Shown: positions 1 through 5,289 of the stretch, one piece after another
How the letters are laid out: every line of letters starts with the position of its first letter
How positions within the stretch are numbered: position 1 is the stretch's first letter
NCBI GenBank assembly: GCA_030613145.1
Contig: JAUWMM010000169.1
Coordinates: forward strand, 1-5,289
Origin: Desulfobacterales bacterium
GTDB lineage: Bacteria; Desulfobacterota; Desulfobacteria; Desulfobacterales; C00003060
Direction: 5' to 3'
Length of the DNA stretch: 5,289 nt
Made by a program: the position numbers and the translations under genes
Notes under the pieces: model-generated
What the model was told of the DNA's origin: nothing
The model's database searches: none
Seen by the model: only the letters and a program-made list of their open reading frames with translations

Positions 1-180
1 GGCCCCGGGCATGATCATTGTCTTTTTGCCAAATATCTTGCAGCCCGGATAAATAACCACTCCATCGCCTGCGATGTGATCTAATTGGACCTCCTCTGCA
101 ATCAGCACATTCCGGGGATTGGGTATCGTGCCCCCTTTTCGAAGAAGCCGCTCTACTCTGTCCTTGTATTTAGAATTCAT
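1..180 (-). CDS. N-terminal part of a UDP-GlcNAc pyrophosphorylase-like (beta-helix) protein, truncated by the window edge
   Basis: Sixty codons are visible, from ATG at 180 down to the window edge, so the gene continues to the left. The start is supported by a good ribosome binding site (TTAAAGGA, 189-196) 8 nt upstream. The N-terminus is MNSKYKDRVERLLRKGG, followed by IPNPRNVLIAEEV and then GDGVVIYPGCKIFG. The short hydrophobic-glycine turns (GVVIYPGCKI, TMIMPGA) look like the first coils of a left-handed beta-helix. I recall similar N-termini in deltaproteobacterial proteins annotated as UDP-N-acetylglucosamine pyrophosphorylase-like. No nucleotidyltransferase motif is visible in this fragment, so the enzyme assignment is family resemblance only. 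It is transcribed away from the M24 peptidase gene, and the two share a divergent promoter region. The alternative is another hexapeptide-repeat acyltransferase. Confidence 0.7.
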   Translation of the reverse strand, partial: MNSKYKDRVERLLRKGGTIPNPRNVLIAEEVQLDHIAGDGVVIYPGCKIFGKKTMIMPGA

Positions 181-205
181 CAATGCTGTCCTTTAATTAA
201 CTGCC

Positions 206-235
206 GGATACTTGATACTGGACACTGGATATTCC
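206..235. repeat. Degenerate 7-8 bp direct microrepeat (GATACTGG-like)
   Basis: Successive units read GGATACTT, GATACTGG, ACACTGG and ATATTCC, a short decaying tandem array. It lies in the predicted 5' leader of the left-edge minus-strand gene, between its promoter and its ribosome binding site. No coding potential is seen. The function is unknown; it is probably one of the low-complexity intergenic repeats that recur in this window. Confidence 0.5.
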
Positions 236-265
236 CATTAAAACCCAACCTAGAGGCATCTTATT

Positions 266-293
266 ATTAAAGATTGACCCGTTCCGTTGTCAA
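266..293 (-). promoter_or_regulatory. Candidate sigma-70 promoter for the left-edge gene
   Basis: On the minus strand a consensus -35 TTGACA (288-293) is followed after 16 nt by TTTAAT (266-271), five of six matches to TATAAT. A second option, AATAAT (263-268), lies at a 19-nt spacing. Transcription would begin near 259 and give a leader of about 80 nt before the ATG at 180. This is the best promoter match in the window, but it is a pattern match only. Confidence 0.6.
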
Positions 294-312
294 GCGGTTT
301 TATTCCTTAGCC

Positions 313-342
313 TTGACACCCCTTGCCTTGTTCTGGTACCCA
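313..342 (+). promoter_or_regulatory. Candidate promoter for the M24 peptidase gene (weak -10)
   Basis: A consensus -35 TTGACA at 313-318 is followed at 18 nt by TACCCA (337-342), a poor -10 element. It is preceded by TG in the extended -10 position (334-335). A weak -10 that overlaps an operator-like dyad would fit an activated or repressed promoter. The -35 box is an inverted copy of the divergent promoter's -35 box at 288-293. Confidence 0.3.
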
Positions 343-346
343 GAAC
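330..346. promoter_or_regulatory. Operator-like perfect dyad in the divergent region
   Basis: GTTCTGG (330-336), TAC, CCAGAAC (340-346): seven-base arms are perfectly complementary around a 3-nt centre. The dyad overlaps the place where the -10 of the plus-strand promoter should be and lies 25 nt upstream of the ribosome binding site. It could be a binding site for a dimeric repressor or part of a structured leader RNA. No cognate regulator is encoded nearby. Confidence 0.4.
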
Positions 347-349
347 TTA

Positions 350-366
350 GCCCGCTTCGGACGGGC
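350..366 (+). promoter_or_regulatory. Leader hairpin with a C(UUCG)G loop before the peptidase RBS
   Basis: GCCCGC (350-355) and G-A-CGGGC (360-366) form a 6-bp stem with one bulged A (361), closing a UUCG tetraloop. C(UUCG)G is known to be an exceptionally stable tetraloop. The stem ends 5 nt before the GGAGG ribosome binding site. There is no T-run after it, so it is not a canonical terminator. It could protect the mRNA end or modulate translation. Confidence 0.45.
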
Positions 367-371
367 CTGAT

Positions 372-376
372 GGAGG
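372..376 (+). promoter_or_regulatory. Ribosome binding site that selects the TTG start of the M24 peptidase
   Basis: GGAGG lies 9 nt before TTG at 386. No in-frame ATG lies near the expected N-terminus. The ATG at 370-372 is in another frame and ends after 11 codons, so the TTG is the supported start. Confidence 0.7.
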
Positions 377-385
377 TACAAGGTT

Positions 386-1498
386 TTGGGAAAGACTATA
401 AGTAATAGGCTGGCAAGACTTAGAACCCGCCTCAAAGACCAGGCTTTTGATACCTTCTTGGTATTACAGGGCGAGAACCGTCGATATTTGAGCGGCTTCA
501 CTGCCGAGGATAGCCAGTGCAATGAGTCTGCCGGAGCCCTGCTTATCACGCCTGAGCGACAGATCCTGGCAACCGACTCTCGATATGAAACCCAAGCACG
601 GATCGAAGCACAAAAATTTGAGATCTATCGCTACAAAGAGGGCCTGGCCTCATGGTTGCCAGAAATTTTGGGTATGCTTCAAACCAAGGGCCTCGGCTTT
701 GAAAGTGCCCGGGTATCATACCTGCAGTTCCAAAAATTTCAAGAGCACTTAATAAAAGACGCCACAAATGTATCTCTGGTCCCCACTGAGAACTTGGTCG
801 AAGAACTACGTATGACAAAAGAGCCCCAAGAGATAGAGGCCATAAAGGAATCGCTTGTTATTTCCGAATCAGTATTTGAATCAATTCTTAATACCCTTTG
901 TGTTGGAATTACTGAAAAAGAGCTTGCCTGGACTATTGAAAAGGGCCTGCGGCAAAGCGGAGCAGAATCTGTAGCCTTTCCTCCCATAGTTGCCTCCGGT
1001 CCCAACGCTGCCCTGCCCCATGCCATCCCTACGGATCGACCTATTGGTCGGGGGGAACCCATCCTTTTCGATTGGGGTGCACGGCTGAACGGCTACTGTT
1101 CGGATATTTCCCGCACCATTGTGCTTGGCTCACCCGACGACACTTTTAAGAAGGTCTATCAAGTCGTCCAAGACGCCCAATCCATGGCGATAGAAGCGAT
1201 GAAGCCCGGGGTGGACACACAGACCATTGACAAGATTGCGCGAGACTTTATTGCAGCCAAGGGGTTCGGCGATTACTTTGGCCATGGACTTGGACACGGC
1301 GTTGGATTGGCGACCCACGAAAAACCCAATCTGAGTCCTGTCCGGCCGATGAATCTGGAAGTTGGTATGGTCACCACAGTTGAACCAGGCATTTACCTGC
1401 CTGGATGGGGCGGAGTGCGGCTGGAAAATATGGTCGTTGTGAAAGAAGATGGGGCGGACGTGTTAAACAGGCTTTCGTTGGACCGTTGGACCGTTTAG
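386..1498 (+). CDS. M24 family metallopeptidase (Xaa-Pro aminopeptidase/dipeptidase)
   Basis: A 370-residue cytoplasmic enzyme expected to remove N-terminal residues preceding proline from peptides, using two divalent metal ions. Residues 1 to about 135 form the creatinase-type N-terminal domain; the pita-bread catalytic domain follows. All five metal ligands are present: D229 (ILFDWG), D240 (GYCSDISRT), H304 (GHGLGHGVG), E333 (VEPGIYL) and E347 (VRLENMV). Candidate substrate-binding histidines are H212 (LPHAIP) and H311 (ATHE). The length is close to short Xaa-Pro peptidases such as YpdF and YqhT, and shorter than E. coli PepP (about 440 residues). Translation starts at TTG, supported by GGAGG 9 nt upstream; there is no signal peptide. 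The last codons contain an 8-bp tandem duplication that changes the C-terminus. xerD follows 107 bp downstream. The family is certain; which peptides it prefers cannot be told from the sequence. Confidence 0.93.
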   Translation: MGKTISNRLARLRTRLKDQAFDTFLVLQGENRRYLSGFTAEDSQCNESAGALLITPERQILATDSRYETQARIEAQKFEIYRYKEGLASWLPEILGMLQTKGLGFESARVSYLQFQKFQEHLIKDATNVSLVPTENLVEELRMTKEPQEIEAIKESLVISESVFESILNTLCVGITEKELAWTIEKGLRQSGAESVAFPPIVASGPNAALPHAIPTDRPIGRGEPILFDWGARLNGYCSDISRTIVLGSPDDTFKKVYQVVQDAQSMAIEAMKPGVDTQTIDKIARDFIAAKGFGDYFGHGLGHGVGLATHEKPNLSPVRPMNLEVGMVTTVEPGIYLPGWGGVRLENMVVVKEDGADVLNRLSLDRWTV

Positions 1499-1527
1499 CC
1501 CGTGCTTTAAGCTCAACGATAAAAGAT

Positions 1528-1585
1528 TGAAGCTTAAAGCTGAAACGTTCTTGCTTTCACCTTTGAGCTTTCAGCTTTCAGCTCA
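1528..1585. repeat. AGCTTTC-type inverted microrepeat between the peptidase gene and xerD
   Basis: AAAGCTGAAA (1536-1545) is perfectly complementary to TTTCAGCTTT (1569-1578), with imperfect extension on both sides (GAAGCTT upstream, CAGCTCA downstream). The right side is a short direct array, GAGCTTTCAGCTTTCAGCTC. A long hairpin with a 23-nt loop can form. There is no T-tract, so it is a poor candidate for an intrinsic terminator. It occupies most of the intergenic space before xerD. Confidence 0.55.
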
Positions 1586-1605
1586 CTAAACACTGACCAA
1601 CAATC

Positions 1606-2502
1606 ATGAATTCTCTGGATCAGATGGCAGATCAGTTCATTAACTACTTGATAGTGGAAAAAGGCCTTTCCAGTAATACTGTTGCCGCCTACAGCAAAGA
1701 TATTATCTTGTACCTGGAGTCCTTGAACGCAAACGGTATTTCCGATATTGCCGATGCCGATATGGGCCTTGTTATAAAACACCTGATTGATTTAAGAGAT
1801 GCAGGGCTTGGACCTAGGAGCAGAGCAAGACATCTGGTGACCATAAGAGGATTTTATAAGTTCTTAGTAAGGGAAAAAATACTGGAGACCAACCCTGCCC
1901 AGATGGTGGACCTGCCAAAAGTAGGCCGGAAACTACCCAATGTTTTAGGGGTAGACGAAGTGGTAAGGCTTCTGGAGGCACCTGATGCTTCTAAACCTCT
2001 GGGGGTCAGAGATGCAGCTATGCTGGAACTTCTGTATGCAGCGGGACTCAGGGTGTCAGAGCTAATCAAAGTGGGAATTGCAAATATTAATCTGGAGGCC
2101 TGTTTTGTCCGGGTTCTCGGCAAGGGTTCCAAGGAGCGTGTAGTGCCCATTGGGCAGGTGGCCATGAAAAAGATCGACGTCTACCTTGCATCAGGACGTC
2201 CAGTCCTATTAAAGGGGCGGCCAAGCCCGTATCTCTTTGTAACACGTTCAGCAACGCCCATGACACGCCAGGGGTTCTGGAAGCTTCTGAAACTATACGC
2301 TCAAAAGGCCGGGCTTACGTACAAAATCACCCCGCACGCCCTTAGACATTCTTTTGCCACTCACCTTTTGCAACGGGGGGCAGATCTCAGGTCGGTTCAG
2401 GTGATGTTGGGCCATGTGGATATTAGTACCACCCAAATATATACCCATGTTGCCCAGGAGAGGCTAAAAGCGGTTCACACCCAGTATCATCCCAGGGGAT
2501 AG
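1606..2502 (+). CDS. xerD: Tyrosine site-specific recombinase XerD
   Basis: With XerC, XerD acts at the dif site to resolve chromosome dimers during division, in a reaction controlled by FtsK. The protein is 298 residues, the length of E. coli XerD. The N-terminal SAM-like DNA-binding domain (about 5-90) includes KGLSSNTVAAYSKD; the catalytic domain spans about 110-290. The full active site is visible: R149 (AAGLRVSEL), K173 (GKGSKER), H244 and R247 (HALRHSF), H270 (MLGHVDIS) and nucleophile Y279 (TQIYTHV). The ending AQERLKAVHTQYHPRG is XerD-like rather than XerC-like. The ATG at 1606 gives a normal N-terminus, but no clear Shine-Dalgarno sequence precedes it; ATG 1624 has none either. The gene stands among housekeeping genes with no integrase or phage context, which favours the chromosomal resolvase over a mobile-element enzyme. 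Confidence 0.93.
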   Translation: MNSLDQMADQFINYLIVEKGLSSNTVAAYSKDIILYLESLNANGISDIADADMGLVIKHLIDLRDAGLGPRSRARHLVTIRGFYKFLVREKILETNPAQMVDLPKVGRKLPNVLGVDEVVRLLEAPDASKPLGVRDAAMLELLYAAGLRVSELIKVGIANINLEACFVRVLGKGSKERVVPIGQVAMKKIDVYLASGRPVLLKGRPSPYLFVTRSATPMTRQGFWKLLKLYAQKAGLTYKITPHALRHSFATHLLQRGADLRSVQVMLGHVDISTTQIYTHVAQERLKAVHTQYHPRG

Positions 2503-2507
2503 CATTT

Positions 2508-2557
2508 CTGATTTTGGATTGCGGATTGAAAAGCCAAAATCCAGCCCGGATTCAATC
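2508..2557. repeat. GATTTTGG-type inverted microrepeat after xerD
   Basis: GATTTTGG (2510-2517) pairs with CCAAAATC (2534-2541); a one-base bulge lets the arms extend to CTG/CAG. A second overlapping pair is GATTGAA (2524-2530) with TTCAATC (2551-2557). The two hairpins are mutually exclusive. No T-run follows, so termination is not supported. It begins 6 nt after the xerD stop. Confidence 0.5.
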
Positions 2558-2597
2558 ATCCCAACATTGTTAATTGCACCCCCGACTTGTCCTGATA

Positions 2598-3951
<1,354 letters not shown>

Positions 3952-4015
3952 TTTTTGCCTCATACGCACTTTGTTTATCTGAGTCTGCGGTTAAACATAA
4001 GATTTCAAGAGTGCC

Positions 4016-4045
4016 TTGACAGCTTGAAGCAACTGCCGTCATAGA
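4016..4045 (+). promoter_or_regulatory. Candidate promoter of the tRNA-Pro gene
   Basis: Consensus -35 TTGACA (4016-4021), an 18-nt spacer, then CATAGA (4040-4045), a weak -10. Transcription would begin near 4051-4053, leaving a leader of only a few bases. The GC-rich stretch between the -10 and the start (GTTGGGG) resembles the discriminators of stringently controlled stable-RNA promoters. Read-through from purA remains possible because no terminator is visible. Confidence 0.45.
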
Positions 4046-4053
4046 GTTGGGGT

Positions 4054-4130
4054 CGGGACGTGGCTCAGCCTTGTAGAGCACAGCGTTCGGGACGCTGGGG
4101 TCGGAGGTTCAAATCCTCTCGTCCCGACCA
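4054..4130 (+). tRNA. tRNA-Pro(CGG), decoding CCG, with encoded CCA
   Basis: A 77-nt cloverleaf folds by eye. The acceptor stem CGGGACG/CGTCCCG has 7 perfect pairs and begins with the C1-G72 pair typical of bacterial tRNA-Pro. The D-stem is GCTC/GAGC. The anticodon stem CAGCG/CGCTG encloses loop TTCGGGA with anticodon CGG at 4088-4090. The variable region is GGGTC, and the T arm is GGAGG-TTCAAAT-CCTCT. The discriminator is A73, followed by encoded CCA. Overall it closely resembles E. coli tRNA-Pro(CGG). One oddity is the D loop AGCCTTGTA (4067-4075), in which the usual GG pair (positions 18 and 19) is TG. Confidence 0.95.
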
Positions 4131-4159
4131 AATAAACAATAGGTTATCCCCTCCTCAAT

Positions 4160-4182
4160 GCCGCACGGATTAATACGTCGGC
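4160..4182 (-). terminator. Weak hairpin at the bactofilin stop codon, possible terminator
   Basis: Read on the minus strand, GCCG-ACG pairs with CGT-G-CGGC (one bulged base) around an 8-nt loop. The hairpin begins at the stop codon of the bactofilin gene and lies between it and the convergent tRNA gene. It has no U-tract on either strand, so it may be only an mRNA 3' end structure. Nothing else is visible in the 51 bp between the tRNA and the bactofilin gene. Confidence 0.25.
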
Positions 4183-4550
4183 TACAACTCGACGGTCGTG
4201 CTGTCTACATCATCTTTAGGTGTCGTGGTACACCTGCCATCAAAAACCACCCCTACATCAATAATTACCACGGGGGCACTTAGGTCACCAAACACGCGGG
4301 CCGGTGGATGCAACTCAATGCGGTTTGTGGCTTTTATATTGCCTCTTACCTCCCCACTCACAGTAGCGGTGTTGACAAAAATATCGGCATGAATGACCGC
4401 TTTTTCCCCTACTATCACCACTCCATCCTTGCCTTCTATGATCCCCATAAGACGCCCATCCAGTCGCACAGTTCCCTCAAATAAGAGTTTCCCCTCTATG
4501 GTGGTTTGCGGCCCTAGAAGCGTCTGTATCCCCTTTTCCGGCTTTTTCAT
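4182..4550 (-). CDS. Bactofilin (polymer-forming cytoskeletal protein)
   Basis: Bactofilins self-assemble without nucleotides into filaments, usually at the inner membrane, and act as scaffolds in cell shape, polarity or envelope synthesis. The 122-residue product has the compact bactofilin core at about 15-107: repeated short beta-helix turns with alternating hydrophobics and glycines, including TTIEGKLLFEGTVRLDG, VVIVGEKAVIHADI, VSGEVRGNIKA, RIELHPPARVFGDLSA and VVFDGRC. Short polar tails lie at both ends, and no transmembrane segment is present. The ATG at 4550 is chosen because GGGGAGG sits 6 nt upstream. An in-frame TTG at 4577 would add nine residues but has no ribosome binding site. 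Coding-like sequence continues upstream in frame past an in-frame TGA (separate entry). The gene lies downstream of the membrane-anchored receiver gene on the same strand, with a 152-bp gap, and is plausibly co-transcribed with it. Confidence 0.88.
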   Translation of the reverse strand: MKKPEKGIQTLLGPQTTIEGKLLFEGTVRLDGRLMGIIEGKDGVVIVGEKAVIHADIFVNTATVSGEVRGNIKATNRIELHPPARVFGDLSAPVVIIDVGVVFDGRCTTTPKDDVDSTTVEL

Positions 4551-4646
4551 TTCAGCCCTCCCCTTCTTCGCTCTCAACTCATCAGGCGTGATGTATTCCC
4601 CATATCACAAAACCCCACCTCTTTCACCAGAAACAGGGTTATACAT
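4551..4646 (-). other. Leader frame of the bactofilin gene, interrupted by an in-frame TGA
   Basis: In the bactofilin frame, ATG at 4646 opens MYNPVSGERGGVL, ends at TGA (4605-4607), then continues without a stop as YGEYITPDELRAKKGRAE directly into the bactofilin ATG at 4550. Both halves read like protein sequence, the second strongly so. Possibilities are a 13-codon leader peptide, an N-terminal extension broken by a nonsense change (CGA or TGG to TGA), recoding of TGA, or chance. No good SD precedes 4646, and no obvious SECIS-like stem follows the TGA. The bactofilin itself can be translated from 4550 in any case. Confidence 0.35.
4557..4563 (-). promoter_or_regulatory. Ribosome binding site that selects the bactofilin ATG at 4550
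   Basis: On the minus strand GGGGAGG ends 6 nt before the ATG, a near-ideal Shine-Dalgarno sequence and spacing. No such site precedes the upstream TTG at 4577. Confidence 0.75.
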
Positions 4647-4702
4647 GACATCTTTCAAATCCTGCGGTTCTCTCTATTTTTCAGATTTTCCAGCGGTGCA
4701 TT

Positions 4703-5191
4703 TTAGTTCTTCCAGAGCATGGCTAATACTATCCCCAATATAAGCCATACCGGCACTGATATGATCAGAGCCAAGGTCAGCCCCCTGAAAACACCCAACT
4801 GCTTAAATAGCTTGCGCCGCTCTAAGGCCCGATCAATAATTACCTCCAGCTCATCCATCTTAATCGGCTTGGGAATAAAGTCATAGGCACCGTTCTTGAT
4901 GGCCTTAACTGCCGATTCAATGGTTCCATAACCGCTGATGACCATGACCACGGCGTGGGTGTCCCGCGCCTTCACCGCATCCAAAAGCGCCATGCCGTCC
5001 ATGTCCGGCATCTTAAGATCAGTGATAACAAGTTGGAAGGCCCCACTTTCAAACCTATTCAGACCTTCCCGGCCACCATAGGCGGCTTCCGCCAAATAGC
5101 CCAAATCAGACAAGGACTCTACCAGTCCATCGGCCAACTCCTTATCATCATCTACCACCAGTATTCTTACATCTTGTTTATCAATAATCAT
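4703..5191 (-). CDS. Single-domain response regulator with a C-terminal transmembrane anchor
   Basis: A 162-residue protein. Residues 8 to about 122 form a receiver domain of the NtrC/AtoC type: acidic pocket D14-D16 (ILVVDDD), phosphoacceptor D58 (VITDLKMPDMDG), switch S86 (VISGYGT) and K108 (FIPKPI). Phosphorylation by a histidine kinase is therefore expected. A short basic linker follows (ERRKLFKQLGVFR, 124-136), then one hydrophobic stretch of about 24 residues (137-160) and the tail KN. There is no DNA-binding, AAA+ or enzymatic output domain. The basic residues before the helix predict an N-in, tail-anchored protein with the receiver in the cytoplasm. The start at ATG 5191 is supported by AAGGAGA 8 nt upstream. 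The bactofilin gene follows on the same strand. No kinase gene is in the window. The receiver is certain and the anchor very likely; the output is unknown. Confidence 0.9.
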   Translation of the reverse strand: MIIDKQDVRILVVDDDKELADGLVESLSDLGYLAEAAYGGREGLNRFESGAFQLVITDLKMPDMDGMALLDAVKARDTHAVVMVISGYGTIESAVKAIKNGAYDFIPKPIKMDELEVIIDRALERRKLFKQLGVFRGLTLALIISVPVWLILGIVLAMLWKN

Positions 5192-5226
5192 GACATACTC
5201 TCCTTTTTACCGAAAGCAGCCTTGAG

Positions 5227-5288
5227 CGCCTGCCCTGCCCGCCTCGCCTGCCCCGTAGCTCCGGCAGATGGTACTAGGGCCTGCCCTG
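5227..5288. repeat. GC-rich CGCCTGCCC microrepeats upstream of the receiver gene
   Basis: The motif (C/G)GCCTGCCC occurs at 5227, 5245 and 5278; the first two copies are 18 bp apart. GCCTGCCCTG is repeated exactly at 5228-5237 and 5279-5288. The composition is far more GC-rich than the flanking genes. No promoter for the receiver gene is recognisable in 5192-5289, so its transcription may start beyond the window. Confidence 0.5.
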
Positions 5289-5289
5289 T

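Noticed and set aside
85..270. Plus-strand 61-codon frame at the left edge
   Set aside because: It is antisense to the left-edge gene and runs through the microrepeat; the translation has no coding character.
307..1318. Open frames on the minus strand opposite the M24 peptidase (307-549, 546-818, 739-1062, 1130-1318)
   Set aside because: They overlap a gene with a complete active site, lack family resemblance and have no convincing ribosome binding sites; they are antisense shadows.
1501..1605. A dif site next to xerD
   Set aside because: The inverted repeat here is made of AGCTTTC units and does not resemble two 11-bp Xer half sites around a 6-bp centre.
4054..4130. tRNA-Pro as an integration site, given a tyrosine recombinase in the window
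   Set aside because: No second copy of the tRNA 3' end is seen in the window, the recombinase is a XerD-type resolvase 1.5 kb away with purA in between, and no mobile-element genes are present.
4551..4577. TTG start at 4577 for the bactofilin
   Set aside because: No ribosome binding site precedes it, while GGGGAGG lies 6 nt before the ATG at 4550. The sequence between is instead reported as part of the interrupted leader frame.
4605..4607. Selenocysteine recoding of the in-frame TGA
   Set aside because: I see no SECIS-like stem-loop just downstream, and bactofilins are not known selenoproteins; a nonsense change or chance is simpler.
4198..4743. Plus-strand frames 4198-4392 and 4393-4743
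   Set aside because: They are antisense to the bactofilin gene and its leader, have low-complexity translations rich in Ser, Pro and Thr, and have no recognisable motif.

Overview
The window looks like a stretch of ordinary chromosome from a Gram-negative bacterium, most plausibly a deltaproteobacterium (Desulfobacterota sensu lato). That assignment is an inference. It rests on the gene set (M24 peptidase, XerD, PurA, tRNA-Pro, bactofilin, single-domain response regulator), a left-edge N-terminus resembling UDP-GlcNAc-pyrophosphorylase-like proteins I associate with that group, moderate GC content, and low-complexity intergenic repeats. No phage, transposon, CRISPR array or resistance cassette is visible.

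Layout. At the left edge is the N-terminal 60 codons of a minus-strand gene (1-180), probably a left-handed beta-helix protein of sugar-nucleotide metabolism. A divergent control region of about 205 bp (181-385) carries back-to-back TTGACA boxes, an operator-like dyad, and a hairpin with a UUCG loop just before the next ribosome binding site. Three plus-strand genes follow: an Xaa-Pro-type M24 metallopeptidase with a TTG start (386-1498), xerD (1606-2502) and purA (2653-3951). A plus-strand tRNA-Pro(CGG) lies at 4054-4130 with encoded CCA and its own candidate promoter. Converging on it from the right are two minus-strand genes: a bactofilin (4182-4550) and, upstream of it, a receiver-domain protein that ends in a single hydrophobic helix (4703-5191). 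The last 98 bp are GC-rich repeat sequence.

How the genes fit together. The plus-strand genes are housekeeping: peptide turnover, chromosome dimer resolution and AMP synthesis. They are separated by gaps of 107 and 150 bp that hold degenerate inverted repeats and, before purA, a candidate promoter. They may therefore be only loosely coupled. The minus-strand pair is the most distinctive part. A response regulator with no DNA-binding output domain, but with a C-terminal membrane anchor, sits next to a cytoskeletal polymer protein that normally assembles at the inner membrane. This suggests, without proving it, a localised signalling or scaffold module.

Points worth a second look are the tail-anchored receiver, an in-frame TGA in the leader of the bactofilin gene with coding-like sequence on both sides, loss of the near-invariant D-loop G18 in the tRNA, and an 8-bp tandem duplication that alters the end of the peptidase gene.
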